In this document: positions 38,860 through 48,488 of the stretch, piece by piece | How positions within the stretch are numbered: position 1 is the stretch's first letter | How the letters are laid out: the number at the start of each line of letters is the position of its first letter | NCBI RefSeq assembly: GCF_003247215.1 | Contig: NZ_QKAP01000073.1 | Location: 1-64,000, forward strand | DNA length: 64,000 nt | Direction of reading: 5' to 3' | Source of the DNA: Malonomonas rubra | Lineage (GTDB): Bacteria > Desulfobacterota > Desulfuromonadia > Desulfuromonadales > Geopsychrobacteraceae | Made by a program: the position numbers and the translations under genes | The notes under the pieces: model-generated | Databases searched by the model: none | What the model was told of the DNA's origin: nothing | What the model saw: the letters and a program-made list of their open reading frames with translations, nothing else

Positions 38860-39844
38860 TTTTCTGCCTCCGAAGCGTCATTCTGGTTTTGAAAATATCG
38901 AGCAGGCCACTGACCAGCCCCTGTGGCAGGAATATCAGCACCAACACCAGAATCCCACCGTGAACGAAGTCTTTATAGGTCTCGAACAGGTCCATCCACT
39001 CCGGAAGCAGGGTGATCAGACCGGCACCGAACAGCGAGCCCCAGATCGAGCCCATGCCACCGATTACCACCATGATGACAAAATCGGTTGCGACGAAAAT
39101 ATTGAACGAATCGGGGCTGATAAAGCTGTAGGTGTGGGCGAACAGGCTGCCGGCCAGCGAAGCGAGGATCGCCGAGAGGATGAACACCTTTACTTTGGCG
39201 TTGCGGGTATTGACGCCCAGCGCCGCTGCCGCCGTTTCGTCGCCGGCCAGCGCTGCCAGTCCCCGGCCGACTCCACTGCGCACCAAGTTGAGGCAGAGCA
39301 ACAGCGAAAGCAGAGCAAAAGCCCAGAGCAGGTAGTGCAGGCGTATTTCATCAAAAAAGACTAAATCGCCTATTTCCAGCGATGGTATACCGTAAAAGCC
39401 ACTCGGCCCGCCGGTGACATCATCCCACTGCAACAGGATGGTGTGAAAAACAAAGTTCAATCCCAAGGTCGCCATCGCCAGATAGTGGCCAGAGAGGCGT
39501 AAGATAGGGACGCCGATAACCAGTGCAACCAGCGCGACGATCAAGGCTACCAGCATCATCGCTAGCCAGGGGTTGAGTTCGAAATTTACTGTGGCGATCG
39601 CAGAACCATACGCGCCAAGGCCGAAGAAGGCCGCGTGACCGAGGGATATCTGCCCAGCATAGCCGATAAACAGGTTGAGTCCCAGCACGACGATAGCGTT
39701 TATGGCGATCAGGTTGGTGATACCGAGGGTATAGGGGTTGTTCTCGACCAGTGGAAACAGCAGCAGCGCCAGCGACAGGGCAGTAACCCATAGGCCGGTG
39801 CGGTGCAGGGTAATAAAGTAGAATATTTTCTGTTTTCTGGTCAT
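38846..39844 (-). CDS. livM: Branched-chain-type ABC transporter permease LivM
   Basis: LNLFIGYAGQISLGHAAFFGLGAY, MVVIGGMGSIWGSLFGA. Confidence 0.9.
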   Translation of the reverse strand: MTRKQKIFYFITLHRTGLWVTALSLALLLFPLVENNPYTLGITNLIAINAIVVLGLNLFIGYAGQISLGHAAFFGLGAYGSAIATVNFELNPWLAMMLVALIVALVALVIGVPILRLSGHYLAMATLGLNFVFHTILLQWDDVTGGPSGFYGIPSLEIGDLVFFDEIRLHYLLWAFALLSLLLCLNLVRSGVGRGLAALAGDETAAAALGVNTRNAKVKVFILSAILASLAGSLFAHTYSFISPDSFNIFVATDFVIMVVIGGMGSIWGSLFGAGLITLLPEWMDLFETYKDFVHGGILVLVLIFLPQGLVSGLLDIFKTRMTLRRQKNAQA

Positions 39845-39851
39845 CTATTAT

Positions 39852-40352
39852 TTACCCGTTCAGCCCCTGCTTAAAGGCTTCCAGGTTCTGTTCGACGAAC
39901 TTCTGTGGTGCCAACTGTCTTATCGCCTTTTCACACTCCTCTGATGTACAGAACAGTGCTTGCCGCTTCACCGCAAATCCGAGCAGCACCAGATTGGAGA
40001 GAACCGGATTTCCGATCAAGCGGGCAATGCCGGCGGCATCAATCCGTTCACCTTCGCCGGTTTGTTCAGCGCTGATAAATAGTTTTCCATTCTCTTTCAG
40101 CAACCCTTTGTGCACCGGCAGGTTGGCATCCCACAGTAACAGACCGATATCAGCCTGTCCGGCGCGGATCAAAGGGCTGGCGAAGTTACCTATTTTAATC
40201 GTTGAGAGAACTGTTCCTCCCCGCTGGGCCATACCGTGGGTCTCCGAGGTCAGCACGGGGATGCCGCGGTTTACTGCCACCTGAGCAATGACCCGGGTGA
40301 GAAACAGCACGCCCTGACCACCTATTCCGCTGACGATGATCTGCTGTTTCAT
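39852..40352 (-). CDS. iorB: Indolepyruvate:ferredoxin oxidoreductase subunit beta
   Basis: MKQQIIVSGIGGQGVLFLTRVIAQ; ETHGMAQRGG; start 40352. Confidence 0.9.
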   Translation of the reverse strand: MKQQIIVSGIGGQGVLFLTRVIAQVAVNRGIPVLTSETHGMAQRGGTVLSTIKIGNFASPLIRAGQADIGLLLWDANLPVHKGLLKENGKLFISAEQTGEGERIDAAGIARLIGNPVLSNLVLLGFAVKRQALFCTSEECEKAIRQLAPQKFVEQNLEAFKQGLNG

Positions 40353-42172
40353 CCGTTTTTCTCCTTGATTATGGCATCGACCGGGCAGACTGGGATGCAG
40401 GTGCCGCAGCCGATACAGCGGTCCTGATCGATCAGCGCAACCTTGTTCTGTTCGTCGAAGATCAGTGCTGGACATTCGAAGGCATTGGTGCACTTGCGGC
40501 AGCCGATGCACTTGTCATTGATCTGGATCAGCGTCGCCTCTTGGGATTTACGCACGCTTGGGTCCATAATGCAGCCGTGGCGTGAAATCAACACTGCAAC
40601 GCCCCCTTCCGGGCTGCGGATATAGTCGTCTGCCTGCTGCAATAACTTTTCGAACTGCTCGTTGTCGTACGGATCGCAGGTTTCGAGGAACTCGACCCCA
40701 CTCGCCTTGACCAGCTGTTCTATGGCGATCGACTTGGTCGGTTTGCCGCCAGCAGCGATGCCCATGTGCGGCACCGGCTGACCGCCGGTCATGGCAGTGG
40801 TGGCGTTGTCGAGGATCACCACAATGATGCGGGCCTGCTGCACCACGGCGTTCACCAGCGCCGGAATGCCGGCGTGGAAGAAGGTCGAGTCGCCGATGGT
40901 GACAACAACGGTCGGGAAGTCACCATCTTGGGCGTATGCTTGGTAAAAGCCTGCCCCTTGGCTAATGCAGGCTCCCATGCAGTGGACGGTGTTGACTGCG
41001 CCGAGGTTCATCCCCAAAGTGTAGCAGCCGATATCGGACGGGAAGATCCCTTGCGGGAAGCACTTCTTGATGCTGTAGAAAGCGGCACGATGCGGACAGC
41101 CGGGGCAGAGCGAAGGACGTTGCCCGCGCCGCTCATCTGGCAGTGCCACAGGTTGGTCAAGGTTGAGAAAATCAGCCAGCACCTGGTGGAGGATATCAGG
41201 CAGCAATTCCCCTTCCCGCGGGACATGGCCGGTCTGCTTGCCGACCGCGCCTGGATGAGCCAGCTGCAGCTCAATCACCGGGTAGGTCTCTTCCAGCACC
41301 AGCACCCGGTCGTAATCGCGTTTGAGTGTTTCGCTGAAGGAGGGATTCAAGGGGTAGGGCATCAGCACCTGGTAAAGGTCAATTTTTCCGGTTAGTCCCA
41401 ATTCGTCGAGCAGGTCGACCAGATTGCTGAAGACGATGCCGGAAGCGACCAGCGCGGTGCGGGGCTGGCTGTTATCGCTGGGGGTCAGCCGCGGTTGCCA
41501 GTCCGGTTCCTGAGCGATCTTTTCCAGGTTTGCGTTCAGTTTGCGGTGCAGCGCAGGCAGAAACGCCGGGGTTGCGGCCCAGCGGGTTGGGTCGCGCTGA
41601 AAATCAGCGCTACGGCCCAGCTTGAGCGGCTCCCCCAAGGTGACGTTCTGCCGCGAGTGGCAGATTCGGGTGGTCGGGCGCAGCACGATGTTCAGTTCAT
41701 ATTTTTCCGACAATTCGAAAGCGGCCGGGATCAAGACCTTTGCTTCCGCGGGGCTGGCCGGATCGATGACCGGTACCCGCCCCTGCAGGCAGAACAGGCG
41801 AGTATCCTGCTCATTCTGGGAGCTGTGCGGTCCCGGATCGTCAGCGACGATGGTCAGCATGCCGCCTTTAACGCCGATATAAGCGGTGCGCATGAACGGG
41901 TCGGCGGCGACGTTGAGGCCAACCTGCTTCATTACTGCGACCGAACGCTTACCGCTGTAACTACCAGCCAACGCAACTTCAAAGGCAATCTTCTCGTTGA
42001 TCGACCACTCGACATGCAATGGTTCGATGGCCCGGTCCCGAGAATCGATAACCGTCTGCAGGATCTCGGTCGACGGGGTGCCGGGGTATGCCGCGGCGAT
42101 CTGGCAGCCGGCTTCAATCAGTCCTTGGCCGACCGCTTCGTTCCCCATCAATAGTTTGACTTTTTCACTCAT
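40349..42172 (-). CDS. iorA: Indolepyruvate:ferredoxin oxidoreductase subunit alpha
   Basis: GNEAVGQGLIEAG; TPP domain GDSTFFHAGIPALVNAV; two ferredoxin motifs at C-terminus. Confidence 0.95.
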   Translation of the reverse strand: MSEKVKLLMGNEAVGQGLIEAGCQIAAAYPGTPSTEILQTVIDSRDRAIEPLHVEWSINEKIAFEVALAGSYSGKRSVAVMKQVGLNVAADPFMRTAYIGVKGGMLTIVADDPGPHSSQNEQDTRLFCLQGRVPVIDPASPAEAKVLIPAAFELSEKYELNIVLRPTTRICHSRQNVTLGEPLKLGRSADFQRDPTRWAATPAFLPALHRKLNANLEKIAQEPDWQPRLTPSDNSQPRTALVASGIVFSNLVDLLDELGLTGKIDLYQVLMPYPLNPSFSETLKRDYDRVLVLEETYPVIELQLAHPGAVGKQTGHVPREGELLPDILHQVLADFLNLDQPVALPDERRGQRPSLCPGCPHRAAFYSIKKCFPQGIFPSDIGCYTLGMNLGAVNTVHCMGACISQGAGFYQAYAQDGDFPTVVVTIGDSTFFHAGIPALVNAVVQQARIIVVILDNATTAMTGGQPVPHMGIAAGGKPTKSIAIEQLVKASGVEFLETCDPYDNEQFEKLLQQADDYIRSPEGGVAVLISRHGCIMDPSVRKSQEATLIQINDKCIGCRKCTNAFECPALIFDEQNKVALIDQDRCIGCGTCIPVCPVDAIIKEKNG

Positions 42173-42182
42173 TCTCCAACCC

Positions 42183-43049
42183 TTATTTTCCTAACAACCC
42201 CTTCGGGCGAACAAACAGCACCAGCAACAGAACAACAAAGGCGACCACGTCCTTATAGGCGCTTGAGAGATAACCGGCGGAAAGCGATTCGAGCAAGCCC
42301 AGCCCGACGCCGCCAAGAATCGCGCCAGGGAAGGAGCCAAAGCCGCCGAGGATGGCTGCGGCAAAACCTTTTAAGCCGAGCAGCACGCCGACGTCGTAAT
42401 TGAGGGTAGTGATCGGGGTGACCAGCACCCCGGCCAAACCACCTAGCGCTCCGGCAATGGCGTAACTGGTCAATCGAACCCGCCCGGCCGGGATGCCGAC
42501 TACAGCCGCTGCGGTCGGATTACTGGCGACGGCGCGCATCGATAGGCCAAGCGGGGTGCGGTAAAAGAACCAGGTAAGCAGGCCGATGGCGACAATGGTC
42601 AGCAGCAAAATCCACAAGGCTTGCGGCAGAACCGTGGCTCCGAACAGACTGATTGGCTCATCCGGGGTCAACGGCGGCAGCGCCATCCGGTTTTTTCCCC
42701 AGATCAGCTTGATGATGCCGCGCAGGATGATCGACAGGCCCACGGTGAGAAAAATCAGCACTAGGTGATTGTCGGAGCGGGCCGGGCGCAGGCCGAACCG
42801 TTCCACTAGCATGGCGACAACCCCCACTCCGGCGACGGCGAGCAGCAGCCCCGGCATCATCGGCAGGCCGAGGGTGAACAGGGCCGTGAACATCAACATG
42901 CCGCCTAAGGAGACGAAATCGACCTGAACAAAGTTGACGATTCCCATGGTGTTGTTGACCACGCAGAAGCCGAGGGCGATCAGGGCGTAGATGGCGCCAC
43001 TGGTTAAGCCGGCAAAGCTAAATTGAAGAAAGTCGGTCAGGTTAAACAA
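42183..43049 (-). CDS. livH: Branched-chain-type ABC transporter permease LivH (TTG start)
   Basis: FAGLTSGAIYALIALGFCVVNNTMGIVNFVQVDF; TTG at 43049 preceded by CAGGAG. Confidence 0.85.
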   Translation of the reverse strand: MFNLTDFLQFSFAGLTSGAIYALIALGFCVVNNTMGIVNFVQVDFVSLGGMLMFTALFTLGLPMMPGLLLAVAGVGVVAMLVERFGLRPARSDNHLVLIFLTVGLSIILRGIIKLIWGKNRMALPPLTPDEPISLFGATVLPQALWILLLTIVAIGLLTWFFYRTPLGLSMRAVASNPTAAAVVGIPAGRVRLTSYAIAGALGGLAGVLVTPITTLNYDVGVLLGLKGFAAAILGGFGSFPGAILGGVGLGLLESLSAGYLSSAYKDVVAFVVLLLVLFVRPKGLLGK

Positions 43050-43169
43050 AATTGGCTCCTGCGTTTGACGAAATGAAACTTTGACAGGGTAGGGCAGAGG
43101 CCCTTGCAGGTCAAGAGAGCAGGTGTTATTAAAAGAGGGTTTGAATGTTTTTGCAGAGAGAAAAAGGTG

Positions 43170-43910
43170 ATGTCGGAACAGCTGGAGATTCTCTATCAGG
43201 ATAAACTGCTGGTGGCGGTCAATAAGCCCTCTGGGTTGCTGGTGCATCGGACCAACATCGATCGCCATGAAACTCGCTTTGCGTTGCAGATCTTGCGGCG
43301 CCAGCTGAAACAGAAGATCTACCCCGTTCACCGGCTGGATAAGCCGACTTCCGGGGTGTTGCTCTTCGCATTAACCCCGGAAACCGCGCGGCAAATGAAC
43401 GATCAATTCCGGCATCGCCTAGTCGAGAAGAGTTACCTGGCTGTGGTGCGCGGTTGGACCGATGAAATTGGAGAGATCGATTACCCCTTGGTAGACGGGC
43501 CGATTAAAGCGGCCTACGCCGAGCAATTGAATTCAAACAAGCCGCGACCGGCGGTGACTCGCTACACGACTCTGCAAAAGGTCGAATTGCCGATCGCCAC
43601 CGGGCGCTATACGAGCAGCCGTTATGCTCTGCTCGAAGCCCGACCGAAAACTGGACGGCGGCATCAGTTGCGGCGCCATTTCAAACATATCTTCCACCCG
43701 CTTATAGGTGACACGACCTATGGCGACAGTCAGCATAACAGGATGTTTCGTCAACAGTTCAGTTGCAACCGGTTGCTTCTGCACGCCTGGAAACAAGGCT
43801 TTGAACATCCGCAAACGGGGCGGCAGGTTGCATTGGTTGCCCCACTTTCCCCCGAATTCCGGCAATTGCTCGATCGGCTTGGGATCACTCTTGAATTAGG
43901 GAAAAACTGA
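43170..43910 (+). CDS. truC: RluA-family pseudouridine synthase, TruC-like
   Basis: VNKPSGLLVHRT, VHRLDKPTSGVLLFA, ARPKTGRRHQLRRHFKHIFHPLIGDTTYGD. Confidence 0.8.
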   Translation: MSEQLEILYQDKLLVAVNKPSGLLVHRTNIDRHETRFALQILRRQLKQKIYPVHRLDKPTSGVLLFALTPETARQMNDQFRHRLVEKSYLAVVRGWTDEIGEIDYPLVDGPIKAAYAEQLNSNKPRPAVTRYTTLQKVELPIATGRYTSSRYALLEARPKTGRRHQLRRHFKHIFHPLIGDTTYGDSQHNRMFRQQFSCNRLLLHAWKQGFEHPQTGRQVALVAPLSPEFRQLLDRLGITLELGKN

Positions 43911-45017
43911 TGCAAACAGAGGCGGTGAACGTTCTGGAAAAACATATCCTCAAAGATGTCCCCAGCCGGTTTTGAGGCTGGCCGACGGTTGCCTGCACTT
44001 CGAAGGGAGAGCTGCTGGTGCTCTTTTCCGGTGACCGCAAATATCATGTCGGTCCTTTCGGGAAAACCCTGCTGGTGTGCAGCAGGGATTTGGGGCGGGT
44101 TGGGCGGAGCCTCAGGTTACCAATGATTCCCCACATGATGATCGGGTTGCGGGGCCATCATTTGTCCTGATGGAAGTTGGGTTGTCAGCTTGTTCACCTC
44201 CAGTATATTCGCCGATTGGCAGGAGGCGACAAAATATTATGGCGAAACGGAGGGTGCCCGCTGGAAGCCATATCTAGAGCAGACAACTACTTAAATTCGC
44301 CGTCAGTATCTTGTCAATTTCACCCTGATTTCTCGGGATCGGGGCAAAACATGGAGTGGCTTGCGCCCTGCTCCGGGGACTGCTCCCTACGGACCTGTTA
44401 TCGGTAGAAGGGGAGTTGCTGCTTCTCGGCAATTGCAGCGGGGAAGGACGGATTAACATCGCCTGTTATGCCTCGACGGATCAGGGGGAGACCTGTCAGG
44501 AGCGCGGGGTTTTGTCAGTTGCAAATGCCCATAAGGGAATTTATCTTTGCGAACCGCATCTGGTGCAGTTACCAAATGGTCGCCTGTTGGGACAGATGCG
44601 GGTCAATGGGAGGGACGTAGAGAATCGTCAGTTGATGCAGAGTATCAGCGCCGATGGCGGGCGCACTTGGAGTTCGGTTGTTTCGACCGGCATCTGGGGG
44701 GTCCGCACCTGTTGCAACATTCTTCGGGAGTGTGGCTAAGCAGCTACGGACATTGACGCGAGCCGTTCGGTCAGCGGGTGGCGCTGACCTACGGTAGCGG
44801 GCAGAGCTGGAAAACTATTTTGACGCTTGATACGGTTGGCTATCAGGATCAGAAGGAAGCTGAAGATGTATGTGAAATCTACTATCAGATTCCCGATCTC
44901 GGCTATCCGGCGACAGTTGAACTGGCTGATGGGGCTCTCCATAGCGTCTGGTATAAATCCCGTCCCGATGGCAGCGATAGTATGATTTGCGGTTATCGCT
45001 GGAAACTGTCGCCCTGA
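43910..45017 (+). pseudogene. Sialidase/BNR-repeat-like gene, multiply disrupted
   Basis: Fragments in changing frames: GWPTVACTSKGELLVLFSGDRKYHVGPFGKTLL / AEPQVTNDSPHDDRVAG / SIFADWQEATKYYGETEGARWKPYLEQ / LCEPHLVQLPNGRLLGQMRV..QSISADGGRTWSS / YPATVELADGALHSVWY. Confidence 0.75.
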
Positions 45018-45184
45018 AAAAAACCGATTGCTGAGAATGCTTTTATTGAAAAAATCCATTTGTCAGGCTCTCAAAAATCGCTAAAAATTCTCTGTAAATT
45101 ATGTTTTCCAGGGGCGATCTATTGTTACAGTTCTTCCGTACCTATTTTCAATATTTTCAAAGTAAACCGACTGCAACAGTTACT

Positions 45185-46015
45185 ATGTTCGGTCGTCGCT
45201 TGTTGGCGGGAGCGGCTCTGTTGCTGCTGTTTTTGCTGCCACAGGGCAGCATGGCCGCATTAGTGGATCTGCTTTCTGTCCAGCAGCTGAGTCAGATGTC
45301 CGGTGACCTGATCATCATTGATGCCCGACCGATCGAAGCATAGCGAAAAGGGCATATCTTTGGGGCTTTGTCGCTCGATTGGCAGCAATACACGAAAACG
45401 GACGAACAGGGTATCGCCTATCGTAAACTGCCCAATCGAGAGATCGCGCAGCTGCTCGGTCGGCTGGGAATCCATGAGAACAGCCCGGTGTTGATCTATG
45501 GGGATGCCGACAGCAGCTGGGGCGGGGAAGGCTGGGTCTGCTGGTTGCTTCGGACGATAGGACATGTTGGAGAGATCTATCTGCTCGACGGAGGAATACA
45601 GGCGTGGCGCAGCCAGCACGGGGAACTGACAGGCGAGGAGCCGACGAGTCGGCCGCCGGTTGACTATACGGTTCGCGAACACCCGGAATTCAACATCGAA
45701 ACTGCCGAACTGGTGAAGCAAAAAGATCTTCAGCTGGTAGATACCCGGTTTTTTTTCGAATGGCTGGCTGGAGCGATCCCAGGGGCTGTTCGGATCAGTT
45801 GGAGCGATTTTTACCGGGGGGAAGAGCGGCGGCCGATCGATCGGCAACAGCTGGTTGCTTTGCTTCGGGAACATGGCGTCGATCCACAAAAGCCAATTGT
45901 CTACTACTGTTCCGGTGGCATCCGTTCCGCTTATGTCTGGACCGTGCATGAATTGGCGGGGCTCCCGTCGGCAAAAAATTATGAAGGTGGGAAGGAAGCG
46001 TGGGGTCGCCGGTGA
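45185..46015 (+). pseudogene. Tandem rhodanese (sulfurtransferase) gene with in-frame TAG at 45341-45343
   Basis: Same frame on both sides: LIIIDARPIEA*RKGHIFGALSLDWQQY...YYCSGGIRSAYVW. Confidence 0.75.
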
Positions 46016-46024
46016 ACCTGGAAA

Positions 46025-46906
46025 TTAAGTCTTTTTCGCCTCGGCATTGGCCAAATAAGAACCGCTGATTACCAGAAACCCACCTGTGAGCAGGGCCATA
46101 GTGAGCGGCTCCCCCAGAATCAGTGTGGCAAGCAGGACGGCGTTGACCGGGACAAAGTTGATAAAGACTGCAGCCCGCGCCGGACCGATTGCCTTAATCC
46201 CCTGAAAATACCAGATAAAACCGATCACGGTGCCGAACATTCCAAGGTAGAACAGCGAGATGTGGGCAGTGAGCGGGTAGCTGACAACTGCAGCCAGATT
46301 CCCCTGCGACAACGCTAAGAAGAAAAGCAAAATCGTTCCGGCAAGCGAGGAATAACAGACGGAAACCAGTGGGGAGAGGCCTCGCATAGCGGTTTTGCCA
46401 ATCACCGTATAGATGGTCCAGGAAATGACGCAGCCAAAGATCAGCAGCTCTCCGCGGCCGATGCCGGAATCGAACATGCTTAGCGGATAACCCTGGGTAA
46501 TGACGATGATTGCGCCGGAAACCGACAGCAGGATGCCGAGAATTCGACTTTTCGGCAGCGGTTCTCGGTGGATCAGCGCTGCAGCGAGAGTGATGAAGAC
46601 TGGGTTGAGGGCGATGATCAATGAGGCCCGACTGGCTTTAATCAGTGTCAGGCCGTTGAAGAAGCACAGGTTGTAAGACAGGATTCCGCTGGCGCCGAGA
46701 GAGATGATCACCAGCAGTTGCTGGAACGAAATGCGTGGCAAAGATTCCCGCTTGATTGTGATCGCCAGCAGGAACAGTGACGCAATGAAAAAACGGTAGA
46801 ACGCCGCCGAAACAGGGTCGACTTCGCCGGACAGGCTGCGTCCGGCGACGAAGGTGCCGCCCCAGAAAAAGGCGACTAGGTAAAGCTTGAGGTATGTGCC
46901 GATCAC
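46025..46906 (-). CDS. EamA/DMT family transporter
   Basis: Ten hydrophobic helices; EamA-like motifs. Confidence 0.85.
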   Translation of the reverse strand: MIGTYLKLYLVAFFWGGTFVAGRSLSGEVDPVSAAFYRFFIASLFLLAITIKRESLPRISFQQLLVIISLGASGILSYNLCFFNGLTLIKASRASLIIALNPVFITLAAALIHREPLPKSRILGILLSVSGAIIVITQGYPLSMFDSGIGRGELLIFGCVISWTIYTVIGKTAMRGLSPLVSVCYSSLAGTILLFFLALSQGNLAAVVSYPLTAHISLFYLGMFGTVIGFIWYFQGIKAIGPARAAVFINFVPVNAVLLATLILGEPLTMALLTGGFLVISGSYLANAEAKKT

Positions 46907-47478
46907 AGCAGCTCTGCTTGGCGGAAACAGTCGACAGTGTGGTCGTTGACCAGCCCGGTTGCCTGCATGTGGGCGTAGATGATTGTGGAGCCGACAAATT
47001 TAAAGCCGCGCTGTTTCAGGTCTTTACTCAAGGCATCTGATTCCTTTGAGGTGGCCGGGATCTCTTTTGCATTACGTGGCGCGTTGACGATCGGTTTGCC
47101 CTCGACAAAACGCCAGATGTAAGCACAGAAACTGCCGAACTCTTCCTGAACTTGCAAGAATTGACGGGCGTTGCTGACTGCGGCGTTCAGCTTCAAACGG
47201 TTGCGGATCAGGCCCTGATTTTTCAGCATTTGTGCAAGTTCTTTCTCCCCGAATTTGGCAACAATCTGCGGATCGAACCCGGTGAATGCCCGCCGGTAGT
47301 TCTCCCGTTTTCGCAGCACCGTGTACCAGGATAGGCCCGCCTGCGCCGACTCGAGAAGCAGGAATTCAAACTGGGTCCGATCGTCGTAGACCGGCACTCC
47401 CCATTCTTCATCGTGGTAGCAGATGTAGTCCGGTTTTTTCAAATCGACCCAGGGGCAGCGGCAGAGTGTATTCATCAA
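46903..47478 (-). CDS. tag: DNA-3-methyladenine glycosylase I
   Basis: RCPWV, YHDEEWGVPVYDD, LLESAQAGLSW. Confidence 0.95.
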   Translation of the reverse strand: MMNTLCRCPWVDLKKPDYICYHDEEWGVPVYDDRTQFEFLLLESAQAGLSWYTVLRKRENYRRAFTGFDPQIVAKFGEKELAQMLKNQGLIRNRLKLNAAVSNARQFLQVQEEFGSFCAYIWRFVEGKPIVNAPRNAKEIPATSKESDALSKDLKQRGFKFVGSTIIYAHMQATGLVNDHTVDCFRQAELL

Positions 47479-47573
47479 GGTATCCTTTTTATGATCAGTG
47501 ATTCGTCGGAGAATAGCAGTTTAACTGATAGAATAACTGAAAATCATTGTCGATGTGGAAGTAGGAGGAGTTT

Positions 47574-48338
47574 ATGGATAAGGAGCGACTTTATCATATC
47601 GGTTTCGGGACCGAAGATCTGGACGGTTGTGTTGAAGGAGCGCTGCTGTGCGGAGATCCGCAGCGAGCCAGAAGGATCGCCCAGGAAACCGAGGGGTTGG
47701 AGTGCTTGCGGGTTTTGTCGGAGAATCGTGGCCTGAACAGCTACCTGTGCGCGAAGGAAGATGGCTCGAGCTTGGTCATTTCGACTTCGGGAATGGGGGC
47801 ACCGTCGCTCTCGATCGTGGTCAATGAGCTGGTCCAGATTGGTTTGCGCAAAATTATCCGGGTCGGCACCTGTGGAGGCATCGCGGAGCGGGTCAAGGTC
47901 GGCAGTTTGGTGATTTCGCAGGCAGCTCTTTGTCGTCAGGGGGCGGCCAACGACATTGCGCCACGCGATTATCCGGCTGCCGCTGATTCCTTTTTGACGG
48001 TTGCGCTCGCCGAAGCGGCAGGTCGTCTGGGGTTCGATTATCACCTCGGGTTGACCGCCAGCGTCGATACCTTTTACGAAGGACAGGAGCGGGGCGATTC
48101 CGCCAACCCACACCTGCTGCGTGAATTTCAAGGGATCACCGAGGAGTATCGACGGTTGAATATTCTCAATTATGAAATGGAGTCGGGAACCTTGTTCAAG
48201 ATGGGGCTGGTGTACCGATTTGCTGCTGGTTGTGTTTGTGCGGTTCTGTCCGAGCGGGGGAATAGCGAAAAGGTTGTGGTTGAGCTGAAACAGCAGGCTG
48301 AGGAGGCCGCCGCCCAGGTAGCTCTGGCGGTGTTATAG
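47574..48338 (+). CDS. Uridine phosphorylase-like nucleoside phosphorylase
   Basis: GDPQRARRIAQ, TSGMGAPSLSIVVNELVQIG, RVGTCGGI, NYEMESGTLFKMG. Confidence 0.85.
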   Translation: MDKERLYHIGFGTEDLDGCVEGALLCGDPQRARRIAQETEGLECLRVLSENRGLNSYLCAKEDGSSLVISTSGMGAPSLSIVVNELVQIGLRKIIRVGTCGGIAERVKVGSLVISQAALCRQGAANDIAPRDYPAAADSFLTVALAEAAGRLGFDYHLGLTASVDTFYEGQERGDSANPHLLREFQGITEEYRRLNILNYEMESGTLFKMGLVYRFAAGCVCAVLSERGNSEKVVVELKQQAEEAAAQVALAVL

Positions 48339-48488
48339 CGAGCGGGAAGCTTGTCGCTAGTGATATTTTTAATGCTGAAAAAGACGAATTTTAGAGCAGC
48401 TAATTTCTTCTGCCGGTTTTAATTTACCGGTTGAGCAATGCCAAATTTGTGTCTATAATCGCACTAATTTAGCCAAAAGGGTGTGATT

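Noticed and set aside
45341-45343. TAG as a pyrrolysine codon
   Set aside because: No Pyl machinery seen, and the adjacent gene is a pseudogene; nonsense mutation is simpler.
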